NCBI GenBank assembly: GCA_012519315.1
Contig: JAAYQM010000028.1
Coordinates: forward strand, 1 to 36,618
Direction: 5' to 3'
Origin: Clostridiales bacterium
GTDB taxonomy: Bacteria > Bacillota > Clostridia > Oscillospirales > CAG-272
Length of the DNA: 36,618 bases
Below the pieces are notes generated by a model. That model was not told the origin of the DNA. It saw only the letters and a program-made list of their open reading frames with translations, and did no database searches. The translations under genes and the position numbers were made by a program. This document shows, in pieces, positions 1 through 7,698 of this stretch. Positions within the stretch are counted from its first letter, which is position 1. Every line of letters starts with the position of its first letter.

Positions 1-192
1 GCCGCCAATGGCATTTCCGGATTTGAAAGCGCCTTTGGACTAAGCTACACCTATCTTGTCGAATCGGATCACCTCTCCTTTACCGAACTGATACGAAAAT
101 TGTCTGCAAATCCTCGCAAGCTTTTCAACCTGCCGGGAGGACTGAAAGAGGGGAGTGTCGCCGACATCACCATCACCGATCTGACAAGATAG
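1..192 (+). pseudogene. pyrC: displaced dihydroorotase C-terminal fragment
   Basis: Frame 1 on the plus strand is open from the first base to a TAG at 190-192. It repeats the last 20 residues of the intact minus-strand part of PyrC (ending SYTYLV). It then continues with about 42 further residues, including the family-like C-terminal stretch SANPRKLFNLPGG and GSVADITITD. This is the natural continuation of the dihydroorotase at 183-1205, so joining the minus-strand gene at 183 to plus-strand base 61 restores a coherent protein. The final residues after DLT come from the fold-back junction and are not native. About 40 residues of the usual C-terminus are still missing and presumably lie outside the window. 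It is not a separate gene. Confidence 0.85.
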
Positions 193-242
193 GTGTAGCT
201 TAGTCCAAAGGCGCTTTCAAATCCGGAAATGCCATTGGCGGC
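1..242. repeat. 60-bp perfect inverted repeat (1-60 / 183-242) flanking a 122-bp inverted segment
   Basis: Bases 1-60 are the exact reverse complement of 183-242. The match stops immediately inside the arms (61 and 182 do not pair), and the left arm ends at the window edge, so its true length is unknown. Both arms encode the same part of dihydroorotase, one on each strand, and the segment between them encodes the next part of that protein on the wrong strand. This is what a fold-back chimera (whole-genome amplification or a mis-resolved assembly end) would give. A genuine genomic inversion with duplication is less likely. Confidence 0.95.
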
Positions 243-1205
243 AAGCTCAAACTCTACCCTTTTTTCATCCTGATGATGAGGGGCGTGGTCGGTGGCGATG
301 ATGTCAATGGTTCCGTCTTTTAGCCCTTCGATTATGGCATGTACGTCCTCCTCCTCCCGCAGGGGCGGGTTGACCTTTGCATTGGTATTAAACCCGAGCA
401 CCGCATTGTCTGTTAGGGTGAAATAATGGGGACAGGTTTCGCAGGTGACCGAGACGCCGCGTTTTTTTGCCTGCCGAATCAGCTCCACCGAAAGGCGGGT
501 GCTGACGTGGGCAATATGAACAGGCAGACCGGTGTATTCGGCAAGTATCAGCTCTCGGGAGACCATACTTTCTTCAGCGGCACGAGGAATCCCGCGAAGC
601 CCCAAGCAGGTGGAGTTGAAGCCCTCGTTCATGCTTCCTCCTTCGGCCAGATCCAGATCCTCGCAGTGAGAGATTACCGGCATATCAAAACCGGAGGCAT
701 AAAGCATAGCCTTTTTCATAAGGGAGGCGGACATGACGGGTCTGCCGTCGTCAGAGATGGCAACGGCGCCGGCATTTTTCATATCGCCGATTTCCGCAAG
801 CTCCTTGCCTTGCAAGCTTTTTGTTATGGCGCCGATCGGGAGAACCTTAACAGCTCCCCGTGTTCGTGCGGCATCAAGAATATAAGAGATAACCGCGCTG
901 TTGTCTGCCACAGGGAGGGTATTTGGCATACAGGCTACCGCGGTAAAGCCTCCCTTAGCCGCCGCGCGGGTGCCGCTTTCTATATCTTCTTTATATTCCT
1001 GTCCGGGTTCACGCAGGTGGCAATGAGCGTCTACAAGGCCGGGGATGGCGCAAAGTCCATCGCCTTCGATGACAAGATCAAAGGCGTCCGATTTTATAGA
1101 ATTGGCCGGTGCGATTTTTTTGATTAGGTTGTTTTCGATAACAAGATCAACTTTTGAATTCAGATTGTCCGGATCAACCGCATGAATATTTCTTATCAGT
1201 ATCAT
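183..1205 (-). CDS. pyrC: dihydroorotase, 3' end scrambled
   Basis: Dihydroorotase, the zinc-dependent amidohydrolase that cyclises carbamoyl-aspartate to dihydroorotate in pyrimidine synthesis (cytoplasmic). Visible family motifs are the metal-binding DAHCHLREPG near the N-terminus, PNTLPVADN, the histidine sites SHCED and IAHVST, TCPHYF, and IATDHAPHH with the catalytic Asp. I chose the ATG at 1205 (MILIRNIHAVDP) rather than the track start at 1238, because AAGGA lies just upstream and it clears the pyrB stop by 19 bases. The ORF track runs on to base 69, but its last 37 residues (from RSVMVMSATL) are the antisense of the inverted segment and are not real protein. The coherent part is 341 residues against roughly 425 for the family. 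It is the third gene of pyrR-pyrB-pyrC. Confidence 0.93.
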
Positions 1206-1224
1206 AGGATATCCTTTCGACCGG

Positions 1225-2166
1225 TTATATTGTGGCATAGCGTGTCGGACGGGCGCCGGACAGAAGATAGAGAATGGCCATGCGGACTGCGACGCCGTTT
1301 GTGACCTGCTCCTCGATGACCGAATGCTCGCCGTCTATTAAAACAGAGGTCAACTCAAGTCCCCGGTTGACGGGACCCGGGTGCATAACAATGCAGTCCG
1401 GTTTTGCAAGCTTGAGTATGCGATCGTCGACACCGAAAAATTTGGCGTATTCCCGCTCGGTGGGGAAAAGTCCGCTTTTTTGTCTTTCCAGTTGAATACG
1501 CAGCCCCATTATAACATCGGAACCATAGGCGGCATCTTCGGGCGTTTTTGCAATTTTCGCCCCCGTTTTTTCTATATCCACCGGAAGCAGTGTCGAGGGA
1601 GCGGAGAGCACAACTTCAGCTCCCATTTTTGCAAGTCCCCAGATATTGCTGCGGGCTACACGACTATGTAAAATGTCCCCAATAATGGCGACCTTCAGAC
1701 CTTTTAAGCTTCCCTTATAAGCAAGAATGGTAAACATATCGAGCAGCGCTTGGGTCGGATGCTCGTTCATGCCGTCGCCGCCGTTTATTACCGAGCAGGA
1801 AAGGTTCTTTGCCAGCAGGTGGGGAGCGCCTGCTAAGGGATGGCGGATAATAATAATGTCGGTGCCCATCCGCTCAATAGTGCGCCCGGTATCGATCAAT
1901 GTTTCCCTTTTTGCTACACTGGAGGAGGAGGCCGAGATATTGGCGGCCGCCGCACTCAGATATTTTGCCGCCAGCTCAAAGGAAAGTCTGGTTCTGGTGC
2001 TGTTTTCATAAAAAAGGGTGACAATAGATTTACCCTGCAGATGCGGCGCCTTTTTGTTTTTTGAATCGAGGATAACCTTCATATTTTTGGCGGTATCAAG
2101 GATCAGCGCGATATCTTCGTCAGGGGTCTCGCGCAGACCGAGAAGATCTTTAGAATGTAGTCTCAT
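1225..2166 (-). CDS. pyrB: aspartate carbamoyltransferase catalytic chain
   Basis: Condenses carbamoyl phosphate with L-aspartate, the committed step of pyrimidine synthesis. The 313-residue length is normal for the catalytic chain. The carbamoyl-phosphate site FYENSTRTRLSFE is near residue 53. The HPTQALLDMF motif follows at about 137, then GDILHSRVARSN, and the aspartate-domain motif HPGPVNRGLE is near the C-terminus. No regulatory chain (pyrI) is seen, consistent with Bacillus-type organisation. The gene lies 77 bases after pyrR and 19 bases before the preferred pyrC start. No strong Shine-Dalgarno precedes the ATG at 2166, so translation may depend on upstream genes. Regulation is inferred from the attenuator ahead of pyrR. 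Confidence 0.96.
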   Translation of the reverse strand: MRLHSKDLLGLRETPDEDIALILDTAKNMKVILDSKNKKAPHLQGKSIVTLFYENSTRTRLSFELAAKYLSAAAANISASSSSVAKRETLIDTGRTIERMGTDIIIIRHPLAGAPHLLAKNLSCSVINGGDGMNEHPTQALLDMFTILAYKGSLKGLKVAIIGDILHSRVARSNIWGLAKMGAEVVLSAPSTLLPVDIEKTGAKIAKTPEDAAYGSDVIMGLRIQLERQKSGLFPTEREYAKFFGVDDRILKLAKPDCIVMHPGPVNRGLELTSVLIDGEHSVIEEQVTNGVAVRMAILYLLSGARPTRYATI

Positions 2167-2243
2167 AGGTTGACCGTGTACTGCCTATATAGTCTATGAT
2201 AAAGGCAGTAGCAATCCTTATTCAGATTTTAATTTTAGATGTT

Positions 2244-2868
<625 letters not shown>

Positions 2869-2989
2869 AAAAAACCACAAATATACCAATATATGATACA
2901 AGGAGAATCGGCGGCAAAGACAAGGCCCCGAAAGGAGACTTGGTTACCGTAGCGACCCTTTGGCTCGTATTGAAAAATTGTAAAAATGA

Positions 2990-3025
2990 AAACCTTACCG
3001 TCTCACAGGAACTGTTTAAAGGTTT
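2990..3025 (-). promoter_or_regulatory. PyrR-binding anti-antiterminator hairpin
   Basis: At the very start of the predicted leader RNA, AAACCTT pairs with AAGGTTT around a loop region containing TTCCTGTGAGACGG. The core UCCUGUGAG fits the published Bacillus PyrR binding-loop consensus UCCNGNGAG. The downstream part of this element is complementary to the terminator 5' arm. UMP-bound PyrR would stabilise this hairpin and allow termination. Confidence 0.85.
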
Positions 3026-3036
3026 ACACTTTTATC

Positions 3037-3065
3037 ATTTTATCATATCAGCATAAAAATATCAA
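3037..3065 (-). promoter_or_regulatory. SigA-type promoter of the pyr operon
   Basis: On the minus strand TTGATA (3065-3060), a 17-base spacer and TAAAAT (3042-3037) lie between the spoVAE stop and the pyr leader. Transcription would begin about 7 bases further on, placing the PyrR hairpin at the 5' end of the RNA. Confidence 0.75.
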
Positions 3066-3090
3066 GCTGTAAATCAATGATAAAAAAATT

Positions 3091-3456
3091 TTATTTAGCA
3101 TGCCCCTTGAAGATTAGGGCGGCAAGGTACCCAAAACACAGAGCGGCAGCCGTTCCTGCTGCAGCGGCGGTAAAGCCTCCGGTCAGCGCACCGATAAGTC
3201 CACGTTCAAGGACGGCCTCCTTGGCCCCCTTTGCAATGAGGTAGCCAAAGCCGGTCAGGGGAACGGTCGCGCCGGCGCCGGCAAGATCTATAAGAGGCTT
3301 ATATAGTCCTACAGCACCTAAAATTACGCCGGCTGTGACATAGATAACAAGAATACGTGCAGGTGTAAGTTTGGTCTTGTCAATTAGGATTTGGGCAATC
3401 ACACAGAGGATGCCGCCGACAAGAAATACCCAGCAGTAATCAATTAGTATTTCCAT
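3091..3456 (-). CDS. spoVAE: stage V sporulation protein AE (SpoVAEb type)
   Basis: Small integral membrane protein of the SpoVA channel, which moves Ca-dipicolinate into the developing spore and out at germination. Its 121 residues are almost wholly hydrophobic, with about four membrane segments. The conserved stretch GAGATVPLTGFGYLIAKG resembles the matching part of SpoVAC. The ATG at 3456 has AAAGGA upstream and overlaps the end of spoVAD by 17 bases, suggesting translational coupling. It is the last gene of spoVAC-D-E; other spoVA genes such as spoVAA, spoVAB and spoVAF are not nearby. The cluster implies a spore former. Confidence 0.93.
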   Translation of the reverse strand: MEILIDYCWVFLVGGILCVIAQILIDKTKLTPARILVIYVTAGVILGAVGLYKPLIDLAGAGATVPLTGFGYLIAKGAKEAVLERGLIGALTGGFTAAAAGTAAALCFGYLAALIFKGHAK

Positions 3457-4474
3457 TAAATTTCAATCCTTTGTTATTTGTATTGCTGATGTGTACAAGA
3501 TGTGCAATGCCTATGATGGTATTTCCCTGAGAGACGCTGGAGGGATTCATTAATGCGCCGGTTGATATGAAAAGTATATCATCAAGCTCTCCTCTGTTCA
3601 TGCGGGGAAGCAGATGAGAAGCAAGAACTACGGCGCTGCAGCCGCAGCCCGATCCGCCCGCATGAGTATCCTGAGATTCGCAATCGTAAATCAACAGACC
3701 GCAGTCATTATGGTTTTGCGTAATATCATAACCGTCGGTTTTCAAAAACTCGCGGAGGATAGCGCTTCCCTCGCTGCCAAGGTCTCCTGTGATTATGGCA
3801 TTGTAATCGGAGGGGGAGGTCTTGGTTTCGTTGAAAAATCTCATAAGGGTGTCTATGGCTGCCGGCGCCATGGCAGCGCCCATGTTGTTGGGGTCATCGA
3901 TATTGCTGTCCACCGCGCGTCCGGGAAGCACCTCGGTTATGAAGGGACCCTGAGGATAGGCACTGAGTATAAAGGCGCCGGATCCGGTCACCGTCCATTG
4001 TGCGGTAGGCGTTCGTTGCCCGCCGTATTCGATAGGATTCCTGAATTGACGCTCGGCGGAGCAGTTATGGGAGGAGGTGACGACTGCACATCTATTTGCC
4101 ATCCCGCCGGAAAGAACCATAGAGGCAAGAGTAAGCCCCTCGGAGCAGGTAGAGCAGGCTCCGAAAAGTCCGAAGAAGGGAATCTTGAAATTAACAAGAC
4201 CATAGGCTGAGCTGATACATTGATTTAAAAGATCACCGGCAAACAGAAGATCGATATCCTCACTTTTCAGATTGCATTTTGAAAGAGCGAGATTCAGCGC
4301 CAATCGCTGCATTTCGCTTTCCGATTTTTCCCATGTATCCATATTGAAGGTGCCCTTATCGTCATGAAGATCAAAGCAGGAGCCTAAAGGGCCTTCAAAC
4401 TCCTTTTGGCCGACAACCGAGGATGCCGCAATAATCGAAGGGGGGGCTTCCAGCTTTATAATTCCTTTTTGCAT
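3440..4474 (-). CDS. spoVAD: stage V sporulation protein AD
   Basis: SpoVAD is the dipicolinic-acid-binding, thiolase-fold component of the SpoVA complex on the spore inner membrane. The 344 residues match the family length. Recognisable stretches include FGLFGACSTCSEGLTLA (thiolase-like nucleophile region), SSHNCSAERQFRNP, YGGQRTPTAQWTVTGSGA and DTHAGGSGCGCSA. The ATG at 4474 has GAGGA seven bases upstream, 10 bases after spoVAC. The few residues after GIAHLVHI are slightly longer than usual and overlap spoVAE. Confidence 0.96.
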   Translation of the reverse strand: MQKGIIKLEAPPSIIAASSVVGQKEFEGPLGSCFDLHDDKGTFNMDTWEKSESEMQRLALNLALSKCNLKSEDIDLLFAGDLLNQCISSAYGLVNFKIPFFGLFGACSTCSEGLTLASMVLSGGMANRCAVVTSSHNCSAERQFRNPIEYGGQRTPTAQWTVTGSGAFILSAYPQGPFITEVLPGRAVDSNIDDPNNMGAAMAPAAIDTLMRFFNETKTSPSDYNAIITGDLGSEGSAILREFLKTDGYDITQNHNDCGLLIYDCESQDTHAGGSGCGCSAVVLASHLLPRMNRGELDDILFISTGALMNPSSVSQGNTIIGIAHLVHISNTNNKGLKFNGNTN

Positions 4475-4484
4475 TCAACAATCC

Positions 4485-4934
4485 TCACACACATAATAAA
4501 TAGATATAATAAATAAAGCCGTATGCCACCCCGGTTAGTATTCCGTAAAGCAAAACCGGACCGGCGACGGTAAAAATCTTGGCGCCGACGCCGAGTATCC
4601 AGCCCTCTGATTTATTATCGATGGCAGGGGAGACAACCGAATTAGCAAAGCCTGTGATGGGAACGAGGGTGCCGGCGCCCGCACGTTTTGCGATTTTGCC
4701 AAATAATCCGAGCCCGGTCAGCAGGGCTGACAGAAAAATGAGGGTTACGGCAACCCATGCGGAGGAATCCTGATGACTTAAAAGGAGTCTTCGATGATAG
4801 GCGCGGAACAGGGTTTCGCCGATGCAGCAAATAAAGCCGCCAACAAAAAAGGCCCAGATGCAATTCTTTATGATCGGGGATTTCTTCGCTCTTTTTTTGA
4901 CGTATTTTTTGTAGCTTTCCTTTTCTATATTCAT
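4485..4934 (-). CDS. spoVAC: stage V sporulation protein AC
   Basis: SpoVAC is the membrane subunit of the SpoVA channel that behaves as a mechanosensitive pore in Bacillus. The 149 residues match the family. A basic N-terminus (YKKYVKKRAKKS) precedes about four membrane helices, and GAGTLVPITGFANSVVSPA is the characteristic central motif. It heads the spoVAC-D-E operon. The ATG at 4934 has no ribosome binding site. The only strong one, AAAAAGGAGG, lies about 60 bases upstream, followed by an in-frame ATT eight bases on but no in-frame ATG, GTG or TTG. The start is therefore slightly uncertain, although the length argues for 4934. Confidence 0.93.
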   Translation of the reverse strand: MNIEKESYKKYVKKRAKKSPIIKNCIWAFFVGGFICCIGETLFRAYHRRLLLSHQDSSAWVAVTLIFLSALLTGLGLFGKIAKRAGAGTLVPITGFANSVVSPAIDNKSEGWILGVGAKIFTVAGPVLLYGILTGVAYGFIYYIYLLCV

Positions 4935-5016
4935 AGTTTTATATGATGCGGTATCACAAAAGAGTATGTGAAACCAATAAATTAAAACTGCCTCCTTTTT
5001 ACAAAAATTATATTAA

Positions 5017-5046
5017 TATCATGTACAAAAATTTAGTTTCTATTAT
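5017..5046 (-). promoter_or_regulatory. possible forespore (SigG-type) promoter of spoVA
   Basis: On the minus strand CATGATA fits the SigG/SigF -10 pattern CATNNTA, 17 bases downstream of ATAATA, a partial match to the -35 pattern GNATA. It is placed to drive spoVAC, and SigG control of spoVA is established in Bacillus. The AT-rich sequence makes chance matches easy. Confidence 0.3.
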
Positions 5047-5088
5047 AATTTTATCTGCCAAGTTTTAGGAAAAAGAGAATGTAATATT

Positions 5089-5598
5089 CTAAGAAAGCAT
5101 CTGCCGGCATATTTTTTTTGCATTTTGATTATCGGGAAGCAGGGTGTAAATGACATATTTTCCGACGGTGAAAATTTCGCCAAAGCACTCGGGACAGTTT
5201 TTTTTAAGAGTCTCGAGCCTTTTTTGACACATTAAAGCAATGTCTTGAGTAGAAGCGTAGGTATAGGATTTAAAGACAGCAAATTCGATTATCTGCTGTC
5301 CCTTTGCGATAAATAGTGAAAATTCCTCAATCGCACTGAAATCAGGCATTTCTCCGTTCTGTCCGAACAGGGAGAGGGACAGATCCTTGTCTAAGTAGTA
5401 TTCATCCGATTCTGCCGCATCACTGTGGCAGATTCTAATGTCGGGAAGATCGGGATAGGCTGATATGACGGCAGCTAAGACCGATTTTGTTGGTACATTG
5501 CTCTTTTTGGAGCACCCTTGAAAAAGCAGGGAGAAAAGAAGGAGCAGAGCGAGAAGAGAGATTAATTTTCTTTGATTATTTACAATGAAATTTGGCAT
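5089..5598 (-). CDS. small lipoprotein, DUF4358-like
   Basis: Predicted exported lipoprotein of 169 residues, function unknown. The N-terminus has a basic start, a leucine-rich core and a lipobox LFQGC with the Cys at residue 29, then a polar domain. The C-terminal half (KGQQIIEFAVFKS, then MCQKRLETLKKN and GKYVIYTLLPDN) resembles what I recall of DUF4358 lipoproteins of clostridia; a profile search would settle this. I use the internal ATG at 5598 because it gives a normal 28-residue signal peptide. The track start at 5637 would make it 41, and neither has a strong Shine-Dalgarno. It sits just upstream of spoVA on the same strand with about 150 bases between, so a sporulation link is possible but not shown. 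Confidence 0.75.
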   Translation of the reverse strand: MPNFIVNNQRKLISLLALLLLFSLLFQGCSKKSNVPTKSVLAAVISAYPDLPDIRICHSDAAESDEYYLDKDLSLSLFGQNGEMPDFSAIEEFSLFIAKGQQIIEFAVFKSYTYASTQDIALMCQKRLETLKKNCPECFGEIFTVGKYVIYTLLPDNQNAKKICRQMLS

Positions 5599-5837
5599 AG
5601 CAACTTTTTCCGGCAGGCATTGATTTTGAGAGTGCATTTTTGCCCAAATGCATCATACCAAAAGCGAGCATTCAAATGACAGGTTAAAAAAGTCAGTTAT
5701 TTGAAGAATAAATTAAGGCAGGTATGCTCTCATTTCACTATATACGGAAATAATTAAATTTATGAATAACAAGAGTGACAAATATCAAAAGACGGCTTGC
5801 AAGAGAATGGGCGGTTGACAATAAAGCTTTTGGACAA

Positions 5838-5866
5838 GAAAAAAGTGCAGCGAGAACTCGCTGCAC
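5838..5866 (-). terminator. intrinsic terminator after the GDPD gene
   Basis: GTGCAGCGAG and CTCGCTGCAC form a perfect 9-10 bp stem, followed on the minus strand by TTTTTTCTT. It lies about 20 bases after the stop of the 5885-6637 gene and probably ends the ABC-locus transcript. Confidence 0.93.
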
Positions 5867-5884
5867 AAAGGATAATATTTGATT

Positions 5885-6637
5885 TTAGGCCCGGTAGCCG
5901 AGGGTATCGCGGATAAGGTCCGGCTTGTTTGTGATAATTGCATCAACGCCCATGTCGGCCAGCTGTTTTGCCGTATCCGGATCGTCAACCGTCCAGGTAT
6001 TGACAGCAATTTTACGTCTGTGGCATTCCGTAACATATTCAGGCAAAAGGAAGAGCTGTTTGTAATGGGGGTGAACGGCTTGCGCCCCAATGATTGCGGT
6101 GTAAAGCCAAGGGGCGACCATGTTGAAGAAGTAAAGGGGGGCAACGGTGATATCGGAGCGCATCTTTTGCAGCTCTGTAAGGTTGAAGTGGTTAAAGGAA
6201 GAGTAGATAATGCGATCCCTCATGCCGTACTCGTCCTCAAGAGCAAGGAGTTTTTCAAGCAAGGGTCTGCCTTCTGCCTTTATCTCGACGTTGACAATAA
6301 GATCGGTATCAGCGATAAGCCTGTAGACATCGTCAAGCCTTGGCATACGCACGCTTTTCATAGTTTCATGAAACTGGGCAGACACATCACAGGCGAGAAG
6401 CTCTGCATAGGTTTTCTGAGCGACGGGACCTGTTGATGTTTTGTTTGTGACCCTGTCAAGGGTGGTGTCATGGGTAATAACAACCTCTCCGTCGGCGCTG
6501 AGATGGACGTCAAGCTCGAACCCGTCGCTTTTCATGTCGACCGCTGCCTCAAAGGCGGGCATAGTGTTTTCAGGATAGTAGGCAGAGGCACCTCTGTGTG
6601 CCAGAACCAGGGTTTTGCCGTATAAAGGTTTTGTCAT
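5885..6637 (-). CDS. glycerophosphodiester phosphodiesterase family protein
   Basis: GDPD/UgpQ-like TIM-barrel enzyme that hydrolyses glycerophosphodiesters to glycerol-3-phosphate and an alcohol. The 250 residues carry the full family signature. LAHRGASAYYPENTM holds the catalytic His and its Arg/Glu partners, FELDVHLSADGEVVITHD the second His and metal-binding Glu/Asp, and VNVEIKAEG a further metal ligand. The C-terminus has VNTWTVDDPD and GVDAIITNKPD. There is no signal peptide, so it is cytoplasmic. It lies 34 bases downstream of the DUF4340 gene and ahead of a strong terminator, so it may be the last gene of that transcript. No clear Shine-Dalgarno precedes the ATG. Confidence 0.92.
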   Translation of the reverse strand: MTKPLYGKTLVLAHRGASAYYPENTMPAFEAAVDMKSDGFELDVHLSADGEVVITHDTTLDRVTNKTSTGPVAQKTYAELLACDVSAQFHETMKSVRMPRLDDVYRLIADTDLIVNVEIKAEGRPLLEKLLALEDEYGMRDRIIYSSFNHFNLTELQKMRSDITVAPLYFFNMVAPWLYTAIIGAQAVHPHYKQLFLLPEYVTECHRRKIAVNTWTVDDPDTAKQLADMGVDAIITNKPDLIRDTLGYRA

Positions 6638-6671
6638 AATTTCAGTTTCGCTTTCATGAATGGTATATTAT

Positions 6672-7697
6672 TTACGATTGTGTTTGATCGATGTCCTTTA
6701 GCAACAATTCGATTTTTGACAGATCAACGTCGAAAACCATAGAGGAGTCCTCAAGCTTCACATAGGATTTCCCTTCGTTGTCATAGCCGATATCAATCTT
6801 ATATGTCAAATCAATTATAACCGATCCGGTGGAAGGATTTTGTTCGTTCGGAGATACTGTTTTTTGCCGTTTGTAGTTGATGGTGACAACAACCGGCTCA
6901 TCAAGACCGTAGGGGGCAAGCTCTTCTTCGGAGGCGTCATAGTTTATGCAATTATCAAGCTTGAGGGACAGAAGAGCGGTCAGAAGGTCATTGGCTGTTT
7001 GCTCCTCAAGGGCGGTTTGCTCCTCGCTTTCGTTAACAATCTTCCATGTTTTGTCCTCGGAATCCTCGTCTTTCTCGCTGAGAAGCTGCCGTGTGCCGAG
7101 TTTTGTTGTAACAATGACCGATTCGATCTCCTTTTTATCAATTGTAGCCATTTTGTCAAGGAGAATCAGCTCATTGATGGTGTAATCAAAGAAGCTGCAG
7201 AAGATATCATTAACGGTATAAACAGCGTCGTCATCGCTTACGGCGAAATAAACCTCATTGCTGTATGGGTTTGTTTCGCCTATGGTGTAGGTGACCTTTT
7301 TGTCGTTTGAATAACTCAGCTCTACAACAAGTACCGGCTTATCCAGCCCATAATCGGAGGCATTTGTAAGTCCTTCTTCGATTTTCCGGGTTGCGCCTAT
7401 GGTAGCCGATGCACTTACCATTTGATCTATAATAGTCTGCTCAAGGGGCATCTTTTCATCATCGGCGGATTTCCATTTACCATCGACCCTGATAAAGGAT
7501 AGACGATCCCCCTCTTCCGTGGTATAGCTGATCGCCTCAATATCATCGGCATCTGTTTCTGTAACCATGATATAGGTTGTTTCCGCAGCGGTGGTTCTGT
7601 CAGGCGTTGAAGATGACCTTTTATTCAAAAACGAATAACCTATCAAAAGAGCGATCAAGATTACGACTAATATTATAATAGGCAGCAGTTTTTTCAA
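6672..7697 (-). CDS. DUF4340-containing membrane-anchored protein
   Basis: Unknown function, typical partner of GldG-like ABC systems. A short basic start (MKKLLP) is followed by one membrane helix (about residues 5-25) and a large, acidic extracytoplasmic part. DUF4340-like sequence appears twice: DYGLDKPVLVVELSY in the first half and PYGLDEPVVVTINY in the second, each following a stretch rich in Glu and Asn. I start it at the TTG at 7697, with GAGGAGG ten bases upstream and only one base after the preceding stop. The longer track ORF starts at another TTG and would translate that ribosome site. Tight coupling to the GldG-like gene suggests a shared complex. Confidence 0.85.
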   Translation of the reverse strand: MKKLLPIIILVVILIALLIGYSFLNKRSSSTPDRTTAAETTYIMVTETDADDIEAISYTTEEGDRLSFIRVDGKWKSADDEKMPLEQTIIDQMVSASATIGATRKIEEGLTNASDYGLDKPVLVVELSYSNDKKVTYTIGETNPYSNEVYFAVSDDDAVYTVNDIFCSFFDYTINELILLDKMATIDKKEIESVIVTTKLGTRQLLSEKDEDSEDKTWKIVNESEEQTALEEQTANDLLTALLSLKLDNCINYDASEEELAPYGLDEPVVVTINYKRQKTVSPNEQNPSTGSVIIDLTYKIDIGYDNEGKSYVKLEDSSMVFDVDLSKIELLLKDIDQTQS

Positions 7698-7698
7698 G

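Noticed and set aside
69-182. Last 37 residues of the ORF-track PyrC
   Set aside because: Antisense of the inverted pyrC segment, not a real protein end.
426-1127. Plus-strand ORF of 233 residues
   Set aside because: Antisense shadow of pyrC; no ribosome site and no family match.
3614-4210. Plus-strand ORF of 198 residues
   Set aside because: Shadow of spoVAD, whose protein is unmistakable on the minus strand.
5638-5837. Short plus-strand ORF starting at 5762 (18 residues)
   Set aside because: No ribosome site and no resemblance to a known small protein.
5785-6144. Minus-strand ORF of 119 residues
   Set aside because: Overlaps the GDPD gene in another frame and crosses its terminator.
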